Notes: generated by a model not told the origin, from the sequence alone. Shown: positions 19,184 through 27,541, counted from the stretch's first letter. The stretch: DNA of 64,000 bases from Arthrobacter frigidicola (GCA_003602285.1 QZVU01000010.1:51679-115678), one strand, 5' to 3'. Translations and numbers: made by a program.

Positions 19184-19990
19184 GTGTCCAATAGCTCTTC
19201 TCTGGGTCGCCACCGCGCCGCCCAGGCTCCTGTGAATCCGCTAACGGCTCTCTCGAAGGCCGTCACCTCCAATGCCGGCTCGGTCGGGCGCCAGGCCGCC
19301 GCCGTCGTCGCCGCCTCAGGCCTCGTGCTCGCCGCCGGCCTCCCGGCCCACGGCTCCTCCACCGCCGAGCGCGAAGTACAGTCCTCCTCCTCGCTGAGCG
19401 TCACCGCTCCGGAAACCGCGGCCGTCAGCGCCGAGGCCACCGCAGCCGTCTCGTTCGAGCGTGAAGCCGTCACCGTGGCCCCCGCGCCCGTCGTCGTCGA
19501 AGCGCCGGTCGTCGAAGCGCCGGTCGCAGAAGCCCCCGCCGCTGTCCCGGCCCCCGTCGTCCGGCCAGCAGCCGTGGCCGCCGCCGCTCCGGCCCCCGCC
19601 CCCGTGCAGGTTGCCGCCGTCGCCGCCCCCGCTCCGGCCCCCGCCGCTCCCGCCCCCGCACCCAAGCCCGAGGTCCCCTCCTCCGGCATCGGCGCCGCCC
19701 TCGTCGGATCCGCCTACTCCCAGATCGGTTTCGCACAGGACTGCACCGCGATGGTCGAAAAGGCCCTCCGCTCGGTTGGCAAGTCGGTGGGTGACCTCGC
19801 CCCCGGCCAGTTCTTCCAGTACGGCGACGTCGTCGGGACCCCCGCGGCCGGCGACCTTGTCATCACCGGCGGCCACGTCGCCATCTACGTCGGAAACGGC
19901 CAGGTCATCAGCGGTGGCCTCAACGGCATGAACACCGGTCTTCACTCCCTGTCAGATCTGCCTGGCGCAAGCTTCGTCCGCGTTCGCTAA
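19184..19990 (+). CDS. Secreted NlpC/P60-fold protein, copy 1 (third catalytic residue not conserved)
   Basis: 268 residues. An N-terminus with RHR is followed by a hydrophobic export segment (AAAVVAASGLVLAAGLPAHG), a long Ala/Pro/Val linker of about 100 residues, and an NlpC/P60-like domain over the last about 100 residues. The nucleophile Cys is in DCTAMVEKAL and the catalytic His in GGHVAIYVGNG. The third polar position, His in the downstream paralogue (AVHGG), is Ser here (VISGG). The family cleaves D-Glu-meso-DAP or related stem-peptide bonds. The GTG start at 19184 is placed by GGGAGAGG and the riboswitch end. It is 34 bases upstream of its paralogue in one operon. Confidence 0.85.
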   Translation: MSNSSSLGRHRAAQAPVNPLTALSKAVTSNAGSVGRQAAAVVAASGLVLAAGLPAHGSSTAEREVQSSSSLSVTAPETAAVSAEATAAVSFEREAVTVAPAPVVVEAPVVEAPVAEAPAAVPAPVVRPAAVAAAAPAPAPVQVAAVAAPAPAPAAPAPAPKPEVPSSGIGAALVGSAYSQIGFAQDCTAMVEKALRSVGKSVGDLAPGQFFQYGDVVGTPAAGDLVITGGHVAIYVGNGQVISGGLNGMNTGLHSLSDLPGASFVRVR

Positions 19991-20024
19991 AACCCCCTCT
20001 CTCACCACCTTCTGGAGATCTCCC

Positions 20025-20861
20025 ATGTCTAATCGCGCCTCCATTGCCCGCCACCGCGGCGAAGCGCAGCGTACGGCTACCCTCACCACCTTCGCCAAGG
20101 CAGTCAGCGACAACGCTGGCGGCATGGGCCGCCAGGCCGCTGTCGTCGCAGCCGCGTCGGGCCTGGTCCTCACCTCCGGTGTGGCAGCGAACGCCGCCGA
20201 CCTGCAGCCCGAGCGTGAATCCTTCACCTCGACGCTCGAGGTGACCGCTGCACCGGCACCGGCTGCAGTCGTCGCCGACGCCAATGCGAAGGTCGCATTC
20301 AACCGCACCCCGGTGAAGGCCGTCGCAAAACCGGTCGTCGTCGAAGCACCCGCCCCTGCCCCCGCCCCCGTGGCAGTGCCGGCTCCCGTGGCCGCCCCGG
20401 CCGCGGCTCCTGCCGCCGCCGCTGTCCAGGCGCCGGCACCCGCAGCCAAGGTCGTCACCGCGGCGGCTGCACCCGCCCCGGCTCCTGCTCCCGCTCCCGC
20501 TCCCGCGAAGCCCGCCCCGGCAGCTCCCTCCGGCAAAGCAGCGACCATCGCCGCCGCCGCCAAGGCCCAGCTCGGTGTCATGCAGGACTGCACCCGTCTC
20601 GCCAGCAACGCCCTCGCCGCAGCGGGCATCAACTTCCACGGCTGGCCGGCCGGGTACCTTTCCCTGGGCCGCACGGTCAGCGCCGCCGAAGCCGTCCCCG
20701 GCGACCTGATCTACTACGCCGACGGCGGCATGGGCATGGCCCACATCGCCGTCTACATCGGTGGCGGCCAGGCCGTCCACGGTGGCTTCAACGGCAACAC
20801 CACGGTCATCGCACCGGCCCAGCTCGGTTCGGGCCCCGTGTTCATCCGCGTCGGCGGCTGA
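20025..20861 (+). CDS. Secreted NlpC/P60-fold peptidase, copy 2
   Basis: 278 residues, same architecture as the preceding gene: RHR N-terminus, export segment AAVVAAASGLVLTSGVAANA, Ala/Pro-rich linker, and a C-terminal NlpC/P60-like domain. The full catalytic set is visible: Cys in MQDCTRLASNAL, His in MAHIAVYIGGG, and a third His in AVHGGFNG. It is presumably a peptidoglycan hydrolase active outside the membrane. Start ATG with TGGAG upstream. It shares the c-di-AMP riboswitch transcript with copy 1 and is followed by a strong terminator. The pair arose by tandem duplication. Confidence 0.9.
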   Translation: MSNRASIARHRGEAQRTATLTTFAKAVSDNAGGMGRQAAVVAAASGLVLTSGVAANAADLQPERESFTSTLEVTAAPAPAAVVADANAKVAFNRTPVKAVAKPVVVEAPAPAPAPVAVPAPVAAPAAAPAAAAVQAPAPAAKVVTAAAAPAPAPAPAPAPAKPAPAAPSGKAATIAAAAKAQLGVMQDCTRLASNALAAAGINFHGWPAGYLSLGRTVSAAEAVPGDLIYYADGGMGMAHIAVYIGGGQAVHGGFNGNTTVIAPAQLGSGPVFIRVGG

Positions 20862-20879
20862 TCTCTCCGTTCAAAATCA

Positions 20880-20916
20880 CGGGCCGGCAGGGAAACCTGC
20901 CGGCCCGTCGTTCGTT
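20880..20916 (+). terminator. Intrinsic terminator of the NlpC operon
   Basis: A perfect 12-bp stem CGGGCCGGCAGG / CCTGCCGGCCCG with a GAAA tetraloop, followed by TCGTTCGTT, 18 bases after the stop codon. Confidence 0.88.
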
Positions 20917-21101
20917 AACAGTGTCCGTCCCGCGGTGCGGCGGCGGGAGCGGGCGTGCACCCTGCGATCCGGGCAAGGACATCGATGTGTTCCCGCCCGG
21001 GCGCCGGGCGGCTACCCTAGGCATTGTTAATCCGTAGAACTTATCCCGAACATCCGGGGTGGCAGCCGGCGGCGGGACATAGTCCGCAAAGAGGCATGCG
21101 C

Positions 21102-21599
21102 ATGCGCACTCTCGTTTTGAACGCAGGATTCGAGCCACTGGCGGTTGTGACATTCCGCCGTGCCCTGGTGCTGGTGCTGACTGGGAAGGCGAGCGTCATT
21201 GCGGAGGACGACGAGCCGGTCGTCGGGCCGACGGAGATCCTCGGGCGGCCGTCGGTGATCCTGCTGAACCGGTACGTGAAGATCCCGTACCGCCACGACC
21301 TGGCCGTGACTCGGCGCGGCGTCCTGCGGCGCGACAACCACCTGTGCGCCTACTGCGGGAAGACGGCGACAACCATCGACCACGTGGTGCCCCGCTCGCG
21401 GGGCGGCGGGGACACCTGGGAGAACATGGTGGCCTGCTGCCTGCGCTGCAACAACACGAAGGGGGACAAGACCCTGGCCAGTCTCGGGTGGAGCCTCCGG
21501 TTCGTCCCCAAGCCGCCCCGCGGACCGCTGTGGCAGCTCAAGGAGCTGGAGAAGCCGGCGCCCTCCTGGAGCGAGTTCCTCTCCGAACGAGCCGCGTGA
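21102..21599 (+). CDS. HNH endonuclease family protein
   Basis: 165 residues from ATG 21102, with AAAGAGG seven bases upstream; ATG 21096 is too close to that site. The N-terminal about 65 residues (TLVLNAGFEPLAVV through RYVKIPYRHD) precede an HNH domain with a zinc-type CAYCGK...CCLRCNN pair and the catalytic core TIDHVVPRSRGGGDTWENMV. This is the stand-alone HNH form common in actinobacteria. Its biological target is not known. Its stop codon overlaps the GTG start of mobA (GTGA), which couples a nuclease gene to the molybdenum-cofactor genes. Confidence 0.9.
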   Translation: MRTLVLNAGFEPLAVVTFRRALVLVLTGKASVIAEDDEPVVGPTEILGRPSVILLNRYVKIPYRHDLAVTRRGVLRRDNHLCAYCGKTATTIDHVVPRSRGGGDTWENMVACCLRCNNTKGDKTLASLGWSLRFVPKPPRGPLWQLKELEKPAPSWSEFLSERAA

Positions 21600-22219
21600 A
21601 CGGACCCGTCCCGCCGGCGTTCGACGCGGTCATCCTGGCCGGCGGCAGATCGACCCGCCTGGGGGGAAGACCGAAGGCCTCACTGCGCCTCGCCGGGACG
21701 ACCCTGCTCGAGATCACCGTTCGGGCAGTCGCCGGCGCGGGCCTCGTCACCGTCGTCGGGCCGGAGCCGGCCGCAGGGGCGGGGCACCCGGCGCCCGGTG
21801 CCCCGCCCCTGCGCTTCGTGCGCGAGGACCCGCCGTTCAGCGGGCCTGCCGCGGCCCTGGCTGCCGCGCTGGCGCAGCCGGAGCCCGGACGCTCCACTGC
21901 TCCCTGGCTGATGGTGCTCGCCTGCGACATGCCGCGGTCCGGGCAGCTGGTCCCCGCCCTTCTGGCCGCGGCCGCCGAGGCCGGCGCCTCGGTGATGGCT
22001 TCCGACGACGGGCGGGACCAGCCCCTGGCCGCGCTGTACCTGCGGAGCGACCTCGAGGGCGCGGTGGCGGCGGCGGCCCAGGCCGGCGGTGTCGAAAATC
22101 TGTCGATGAAAGCCCTCCTTGCTAGGGTGAGTGTTCGACCGGTCCCGGTTCCACCGGGCACGACACTCGACGTCGACACGTGGGCCGATGCACGGGCCCT
22201 CGGGGTCGACGACGGCTAA
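21596..22219 (+). CDS. mobA: Molybdenum cofactor guanylyltransferase (MobA-like NTP transferase)
   Basis: 207 residues. The N-terminal nucleotide-binding signature LAGGRSTRLGGRPKASLRL and the later LACDMPRSGQLVPAL are typical of MobA, which attaches GMP to molybdopterin to form the bis-MGD cofactor of DMSO-reductase-family enzymes. The C-terminus has DVDTWADARALG, matching the usual DIDTPEDL-type ending. The start is GTG at 21596 overlapping the HNH stop. Neighbouring moeA and fdhD support the cofactor role and point to a formate-dehydrogenase-type client encoded elsewhere. MocA-like cytidylyltransferase activity is a less likely alternative. Confidence 0.88.
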   Translation: MNGPVPPAFDAVILAGGRSTRLGGRPKASLRLAGTTLLEITVRAVAGAGLVTVVGPEPAAGAGHPAPGAPPLRFVREDPPFSGPAAALAAALAQPEPGRSTAPWLMVLACDMPRSGQLVPALLAAAAEAGASVMASDDGRDQPLAALYLRSDLEGAVAAAAQAGGVENLSMKALLARVSVRPVPVPPGTTLDVDTWADARALGVDDG

Positions 22220-22239
22220 CCAACCCCGGGAGGGCCCTC

Positions 22240-22515
22240 ATGGACGAGCGCGATCAATTACTTTCTCAGTGGTGTGAGAACCTGCTGGCCGCCTTCGAGC
22301 TCGAGGAGTCCCGCGTGGACATCAACGCGGTGCTGGCACTCGCCGGAAAGGCCGCCCACGCCGTCGTCCGGCCGGCGGCACCGCTGACGACGTTCGTCGC
22401 CGGCTACGCGGCCGGGCTCGCGGCCGCCAGCGGCCAGGCCTCGGAGGAGGTCGCGATGCGCTCCGCCCTCGCCGTCGCGACCCGGCAGTGCGACGCCGCG
22501 GGGGCGGGCTCTTGA
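22240..22515 (+). CDS. DUF6457 domain-containing protein
   Basis: 91 residues, all helical in appearance: LLSQWCENLLAAFELEE, VDINAVLALAGKAAHAVVRPAAPLTTFVAGYAAGLA. This small family regularly sits between mobA and moeA in actinobacteria. Its function is not established, and a role in molybdenum cofactor maturation is inferred from position only. ATG 22240 is preceded by GGGAGGG. Its stop codon overlaps the likely TTG start of the next gene (TTGA). Confidence 0.85.
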   Translation: MDERDQLLSQWCENLLAAFELEESRVDINAVLALAGKAAHAVVRPAAPLTTFVAGYAAGLAAASGQASEEVAMRSALAVATRQCDAAGAGS

Positions 22516-23768
22516 GCGCTGAGGCGGGGCGCAACCTGGCCTGGGAGGAGGCCCGGCGGGTGGCCCACGCAGCGGGCAAGGCCATGCCGTACCAAATGGT
22601 GCCGCTGGCGGATGCCCTCGGACAGACCCTCGCCGAGCCGGTCACCGCGCTTCAGGAGATTCCGCACTACGCGTCATCGGCGATGGATGGATGGGCCGTC
22701 AGCGGTCCGCCGCCGTGGACCTTCGTCCACCCGCCGGTTGAGGACCCGCGCCGGCTGAACGCCCCGCACAGCGACTCGGGCATCGTTACGCTTGAGTCGG
22801 GCCAGGCCACCTTCATCCTCACCGGCGGCACCGTGCCCGCGAACACCACAGGGATCCTGAGGACCGAGCACGGGCTGGTGCGTGGGGACACCCTGAACCG
22901 CAACGACCTTGCCCGCGCCGACGAACCCGCGCCGGGGGAGCACATCCGGCCCGCGGGCGAGGAGGCGGCCAGCGGCTCGACCGCCGTTCCCGCTGGCGTC
23001 GTCCTGAACCCGGCGCAGATCGCCCTCGCCGCGGTGTGCGGCCACGACACCCTGGCGGTCCTGAGGGCCCCTCGGGTGTCGCTGCTGATGACCGGGGACG
23101 AGGTGATCGAGGCCGGGCTGCCGCAGCCCGGACAGGTGCGCGACACCTTCGGACCGCAGCTGCCGGCGTTCGTGGCGATGCTCGGCGGCCACGTCGATGT
23201 CGCGGGCCGGGCCCGCGACGACTTTGACGACGTCGTACACGCCATCAGTTCCGAGGCCACCGACGCCGCCTCGCTCGCCCGTGCCTCGGGCGACGTCCTG
23301 ATCACCACCGGCGGCACTGGAGGGTCATCCGCCGACCACATCCGGCGCGCCCTCGCGGCGCTTGAGGCCGAGCTGATCATCGACGGGATCGCCATGCGGC
23401 CGGGTCATCCAACCCTGCTGGCCCGGCTTCCCGACGGGCGGTTCCTGGTCGGGCTGCCGGGGAACCCGCTCGCGGCGATGATGGCGATGCTCACCGTGGC
23501 CGGGCCGCTGATCGCCGGGCTGCGCGGAGCGCCGCTGCCGCCGCTGCGCCAGGTGCTCAGCGGAGCCGACTTCGAGCCCCTGCCCGGCAGGAGCCGGCTG
23601 GTGCCGTACCGCAATGAGGACGGGCGGGCCCAGCCCAGCACCCACCAGCGCTCCGGAATGCTCCGCGGGCTGGCTCTGGCCCACGGTGTCATGGTGATTC
23701 CACCCGCCGGATGCGCCACCGACCAGCCGATGCAGGCCATCGACCTGCCATGGCCCACTCCGCAGTGA
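22512..23768 (+). CDS. moeA: Molybdopterin molybdotransferase MoeA-like protein
   Basis: 418 residues. Inserts molybdate into adenylylated molybdopterin. Domain order is MoeA N-terminal region with PHYASSAMDGWAV, then the MoCF-binding domain with GDVLITTGGTGGSSADHIRRAL, then PGNPLAAMMAMLTVAGPLIAG and the C-terminal beta domain. The start is placed at TTG 22512 because it overlaps the preceding stop (TTGA), repeating the coupling seen at mobA. A GTG at 22488 in the same frame is the alternative. Divergence in the first domain is moderate, so the call to MoeA function rather than a MoeA-like paralogue is probable, not certain. Confidence 0.9.
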   Translation: MSAEAGRNLAWEEARRVAHAAGKAMPYQMVPLADALGQTLAEPVTALQEIPHYASSAMDGWAVSGPPPWTFVHPPVEDPRRLNAPHSDSGIVTLESGQATFILTGGTVPANTTGILRTEHGLVRGDTLNRNDLARADEPAPGEHIRPAGEEAASGSTAVPAGVVLNPAQIALAAVCGHDTLAVLRAPRVSLLMTGDEVIEAGLPQPGQVRDTFGPQLPAFVAMLGGHVDVAGRARDDFDDVVHAISSEATDAASLARASGDVLITTGGTGGSSADHIRRALAALEAELIIDGIAMRPGHPTLLARLPDGRFLVGLPGNPLAAMMAMLTVAGPLIAGLRGAPLPPLRQVLSGADFEPLPGRSRLVPYRNEDGRAQPSTHQRSGMLRGLALAHGVMVIPPAGCATDQPMQAIDLPWPTPQ

Positions 23769-23809
23769 TGCGGCTACGCTCGAGATAGACCATCTCAAGG
23801 AGGCTCCCC

Positions 23810-24706
23810 ATGAACCGGGTCACCCAGCGGCGCCGCATCACCACGTTCCGCTCAACGGCGGATCCCCGCCGGCGCGAGGACGCGCTGGCGGGGGAGGAAC
23901 CCCTTGAGATCCGGCTGGGCGGGTCGGCCTTCACCGTGACCATGCGCACCCCGGGCGACGACTTCGACCTCGTCTCCGGATTCCTGGTCTCCGAAGGCGT
24001 GGTGTGGGAGCCCGGACAGCTGCCGAGCCTTCGGTACTGCGCCGGGGTGGACGAGTCGGGCCGGCAGACCTTCAACGTCGTGGAGGCGCAGCTGCGGCCG
24101 GGCACGGTGCTTCCCGACACGGCCCTTGAACGCCACGTCTACACCTCGAGTTCCTGTGGAATCTGCGGCACCGCCTCGATCGACGCTGTGCGCAAGTCCT
24201 CGCGGTTCGACCTGAGGACCGACACGGCCGGGGTTGACCTCGAGGTGCTGCTCGGGCTGCCGGACCGGCTGAGGGAATCCCAGAAACTGTTCGACCGCAC
24301 CGGCGGGGTGCACGCCGCCGGCCTGTTCACGGCCGACGGCGAACTGCTGTGCCTGCGTGAGGACGTCGGCCGGCACAACGCGGTCGACAAAGTGGTGGGC
24401 TGGGCGCTGCGCGAGGGCAGGCTTCCCCTGGCTGGCACCATCCTCCAGGTCTCCGGACGGGCGTCCTTCGAGCTGGTGCAGAAGGCCCAGCTCGCCGGGA
24501 TCCCCATCCTCGCCGCCGTCAGTGCGCCGTCGTCGCTCGCGGCCGACCTGGCCGACGACGCCGGGATGACGCTGGTGGGCTTCAGCAGGGGTTCCTCGCT
24601 CAACTGTTACTCCCACCCCGAGCGGATCCGGGCCGGTTCGGCCGCCGATGCCGGTGCCGCCGCGGACGCCGGTCCGGCGGGCCGCTCGGTGCCGGCCGCC
24701 GGGTAG
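23810..24706 (+). CDS. fdhD: Formate dehydrogenase accessory sulfurtransferase FdhD
   Basis: 298 residues. FdhD passes sulfur from IscS to the bis-MGD cofactor so that formate dehydrogenase is active. The essential Cys pair is present in SSSCGICGTASI, followed by LREDVGRHNAVDKVVG and VSGRASFELVQKA, all hallmark segments. The last about 25 residues are an Ala/Gly-rich tail. Start ATG with an ideal AAGGAGG. No formate dehydrogenase gene lies in the window. It is likely co-transcribed with mobA and moeA. Confidence 0.96.
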   Translation: MNRVTQRRRITTFRSTADPRRREDALAGEEPLEIRLGGSAFTVTMRTPGDDFDLVSGFLVSEGVVWEPGQLPSLRYCAGVDESGRQTFNVVEAQLRPGTVLPDTALERHVYTSSSCGICGTASIDAVRKSSRFDLRTDTAGVDLEVLLGLPDRLRESQKLFDRTGGVHAAGLFTADGELLCLREDVGRHNAVDKVVGWALREGRLPLAGTILQVSGRASFELVQKAQLAGIPILAAVSAPSSLAADLADDAGMTLVGFSRGSSLNCYSHPERIRAGSAADAGAAADAGPAGRSVPAAG

Positions 24707-24710
24707 TCCC

Positions 24711-25742
24711 GTGGAACTGGGCGTCTTCAGCTTCGGCGACCTCCACCCGGATCCGGTCACCGGAGAGCGGGTCTCCCCTCAGGCGCGCATGGCGCACCTG
24801 CTCGAACGGGCGCGGCTTGCCGATGAGGTAGGCCTCTCCTACTTCGGCATCGGCGAACACCACCGCCCGGACTATGCCGTCTCATCGATCATTCCGGTGC
24901 TCTCCGCTGCCGCGGCCCAGACGACCTCGATCCACGTCGGCTCCGCCGTGACCGTCCTGAGCACCGAGGACCCGGTGCGGGTGTACCAGCAGTTCGCGAC
25001 GCTTGACCTGCTCTCCGGCGGCCGGGCCGAACTGACGGCGGGGCGGGGGTCCTTCATCGAGTCCTATTTCCTGTTCGGTGCCGCGCTCGAGGACTACGAC
25101 GCGCTCTACGAGGAAAAAATTGACCTGCTCCTGCAGCTCGACGCGCAGGAGCGCGTCACCTGGAGCGGACGGTTCCGGCCCGCGCTAAGGGACGCGCTCG
25201 TCCTGCCGCGCCCGCCCTCGGGTCACCTCGATATCTGGATCGCGACGGGTGGAACGATGACCTCGACGGTCCGGGCCGCGCGCCTGGGCCGGCCGGTGAT
25301 GTACGCGATGCTCGGCGGGACGGTCGGAAACTTCGCCGAACACGCCCAGCTGTACCGGGCCACCGCCGCGGAGGTAGGGCACGACCCGGGAAGGCTGCGG
25401 GTCGGGGTGAGCAGTGTGGGCCTGGTGCTGCGCCAGGGCGCCCGCGAACTGTTCCGGCCGTACTGGCTCGATACGATGCTCCGGATTTCGGCGGAGCGCG
25501 GATTCCCCACCCCGAGCGGCCTGACGTACAACATGCAGGCGGCGCGCGCAGGTGCGGTTTTCGTCGGGACCCCGGAGGAGGTGGCGCAGAAGATCGTGCT
25601 CACCCACGGGCAGATGCAGCACGACCGCCACATCTTCCAGTTCGACTTCTCCTCGGTGCCGCAGGCGAAGGTCCTCGAGTCGATCGAACTGCTGGGCACC
25701 GAGGTGCTGCCGCTGGTGCGGCGGGAGCTGGGAACCGCCTGA
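24711..25742 (+). CDS. LLM-class flavin-dependent oxidoreductase
   Basis: 343 residues from GTG 24711, four bases after the fdhD stop. Luciferase-like monooxygenase fold with the family signatures GVFSFGDLHPDP, YFGIGEHHRPDYAVSSI, STEDPVRVYQQFATLDLLSGGRAEL and GRGSFIESYFLFG. It uses reduced FMN or F420, and the substrate cannot be told. A paralogue of the same length is encoded near 55.7 kb. Tight spacing suggests expression with the molybdenum-cofactor genes, but a functional link is unproven. Confidence 0.9.
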   Translation: MELGVFSFGDLHPDPVTGERVSPQARMAHLLERARLADEVGLSYFGIGEHHRPDYAVSSIIPVLSAAAAQTTSIHVGSAVTVLSTEDPVRVYQQFATLDLLSGGRAELTAGRGSFIESYFLFGAALEDYDALYEEKIDLLLQLDAQERVTWSGRFRPALRDALVLPRPPSGHLDIWIATGGTMTSTVRAARLGRPVMYAMLGGTVGNFAEHAQLYRATAAEVGHDPGRLRVGVSSVGLVLRQGARELFRPYWLDTMLRISAERGFPTPSGLTYNMQAARAGAVFVGTPEEVAQKIVLTHGQMQHDRHIFQFDFSSVPQAKVLESIELLGTEVLPLVRRELGTA

Positions 25743-25760
25743 CGCTCGCCCTCTGAGGTG

Positions 25761-25954
25761 GGCGCATCCCGGCGAGTGTGCAGGTAACCGCCTTTCGGTG
25801 CCGGCAAAGCGTGGTGAGCTGCAGTTTCGGCGGTGTTGGGGGGAGCAGCAACGACGGCGGCGGGGCGCCTCCCGGCGAGTGTGCAGTTAACCACCCTTTG
25901 GCGCCGGGAAAGCGTGGTGAGCTGCAGTTTCGGCGGGAAGACAACGACGGCGGC
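25761..25954. repeat. Two direct copies of an intergenic palindromic repeat
   Basis: Two near-identical units, about 25761 to 25862 and 25864 to 25954. Each contains CCGGCGAGTGTGCAG, then TTTSGGYGCCGG-like sequence, then AAAGCGTGGTGAGCTGCAG, TTTCGGCGG and AACGACGGCGGC. Within a unit the left part (GTGTGCAGTTAACCACC in copy 2) is roughly complementary to the right part (GCGTGGTGAGCTGCAGTTT), so each can fold into a hairpin. They fill the space between convergent genes. No gene is seen here. Confidence 0.8.
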
Positions 25955-25968
25955 CGGCGCCGCTCCCC

Positions 25969-26766
25969 TTAGAACGGGTGGAGCAGGCGCTGGACGAAGC
26001 GCCGGGTCCGTTCGTGCCTGGGGTTGCGCAGCACCTGGTCCGGGTGGCCGCGCTCGACGACGACGCCGCCGTCCATGAACACCACCTCGTCGGCGACCTC
26101 ACGGGCGAAGGCGAGCTCGTGGGTGACGATGACCATGGTCCAGTCCTCCTCGGCCAGGTCCTTGATGACCTTGAGCACCTCGCCCACCAGTTCGGGATCC
26201 AGAGCGGAGGTCGGCTCGTCGAAGAGCAGCAGGTCGGGCCGCAGCGCGAGCGCCCGGACGATCCCCACCCGCTGCTGCTGCCCGCCGGAGAGCTCGAAGG
26301 GGTACTGGTCCTTCTTCGCGAGGAGCCCGACCCGGTCGAGCAGCTTCTCGGCGTCCTCCACCGCCTCGGCCCGGCGGCGCTTCTGCACCTGCACCGGGCC
26401 CTCGATGACGTTTTCGAGGACCGTCCGGTGCGGGAAGAGGTTGTACTGCTGGAACACCATGGCGCTGTGGTCGCGCAGGGCGGACAGTTCCCGGCCGGAG
26501 ACGGCCCCGCCGAAGTCCACCGACGGGCCGCCGGCGAACGCCACGGTTCCGCCGTCGGGCACCTCGAGACCGTTGAGGCAGCGCAGCACCGTTGTCTTGC
26601 CCGAACCGGAGGGCCCCACGAGGGCCACGACCTCGCCGCGGCGCACCGTGAGGTCGATGGAGCGCAGCACCGTGTTGCTGCCGAAGGATTTTTGCAGTCC
26701 GGTGGCGCTGAGCAGCACCTCGCCGGGTGTCTGCGTGCGGGCCGGAGCGGGATCAGTGGATGACAT
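25969..26766 (-). CDS. Polar amino acid ABC transporter, ATP-binding protein
   Basis: 265 residues. Walker A GPSGSGKTTVLRCLN, Q-loop VFQQYNLFPHRTVLENV, signature LSGGQQQRVGIVRAL, Walker B LLLFDEPTSALDPEL and switch His in VTHELAFAREVAD. The N-(LR)CLNGLE and QQYNLFPH patterns belong to the GlnQ/HisP-type (PAAT) family. It energises uptake together with the permease and binding protein encoded upstream on the same strand. Its start overlaps the permease end by 14 bases. The substrate is probably a polar amino acid, identity unknown. Confidence 0.95.
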   Translation of the reverse strand: MSSTDPAPARTQTPGEVLLSATGLQKSFGSNTVLRSIDLTVRRGEVVALVGPSGSGKTTVLRCLNGLEVPDGGTVAFAGGPSVDFGGAVSGRELSALRDHSAMVFQQYNLFPHRTVLENVIEGPVQVQKRRRAEAVEDAEKLLDRVGLLAKKDQYPFELSGGQQQRVGIVRALALRPDLLLFDEPTSALDPELVGEVLKVIKDLAEEDWTMVIVTHELAFAREVADEVVFMDGGVVVERGHPDQVLRNPRHERTRRFVQRLLHPF

Positions 26767-27412
26767 AGCGGTCCAACCTTTTCTCGATTGCTCCCTGCCC
26801 GGCGGCCAGAACGAAGCAGAACACCCAGTAGATCAGTGCGGCCTCAATGTAGAGCAGCATGAACTCCTGGCTGAAGGCGGCGATCTGCTCGGCCTCACGG
26901 AACAGCTCGGTGACGAGGATCAATGAGGCAAGCGAGGTGTCCTTGACCAGGGAGATGAAGGTGTTCGACAGCGGGGGCACCGATACGCGGGCCGCCTGCG
27001 GGAGGATGATCCGCCGCAGGGTGCGCTGGCGGGACATGCCGATGGTGTGCCCGGCTTCCCACTGGCCCTTGGGCACCGACAGGATCGCGGCCCTCAGGAT
27101 TTCGGCGGCGTACCCGGCGACGTTGAGCGAGAACGCGATCACGGCACTCGGCCACGGCGGGATCACCACCCCGATCGAGGGGAGCCCGTAAAAGACGATG
27201 AAGAGCTGTACCAGCAGGGGAGTGCCCCGGACCAGTGAAATGTAAACGCGGGCGATGCCCGAGAGCAGGCGCTTGCCGCTGATCCGCATCAAGGCGAGGA
27301 CCAGGGCCAGTGTCAGGCCGACGACGAAGGAGACAAGCGTCAGCGGGATGGTTCCGGTCAGGCCGCCCCGGAGGATGGGCCAGAACGAACTCCGGAACAG
27401 CTCCCAATCCAC
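26753..27412 (-). CDS. Polar amino acid ABC transporter, permease
   Basis: 219 residues with about five membrane segments. The N-terminal GGLTGTIPLTLVSFVVGL and the coupling-loop region EAGHTIGMSRQRTLRRIILPQAARVSVPPLSNTFISLVKDTSL identify the His/Glu/Gln/Arg-type permease family. A single permease gene implies a homodimer. It lies between the binding protein (130 bases upstream) and the ATPase gene. Confidence 0.95.
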   Translation of the reverse strand: MDWELFRSSFWPILRGGLTGTIPLTLVSFVVGLTLALVLALMRISGKRLLSGIARVYISLVRGTPLLVQLFIVFYGLPSIGVVIPPWPSAVIAFSLNVAGYAAEILRAAILSVPKGQWEAGHTIGMSRQRTLRRIILPQAARVSVPPLSNTFISLVKDTSLASLILVTELFREAEQIAAFSQEFMLLYIEAALIYWVFCFVLAAGQGAIEKRLDRYVIH

Positions 27413-27541
27413 TTAGTCGTCCTTCCCTCCGCGTATCTGCGCGCGGCCGCGTCGAATGGCCCGGTGGTGGATTCCGGGTGGAGATGTCAGGTCCCCCGCC
27501 CGGCCCGCCGGACGGCTCGGCCGCCGGGGGACCGGGTGGGA

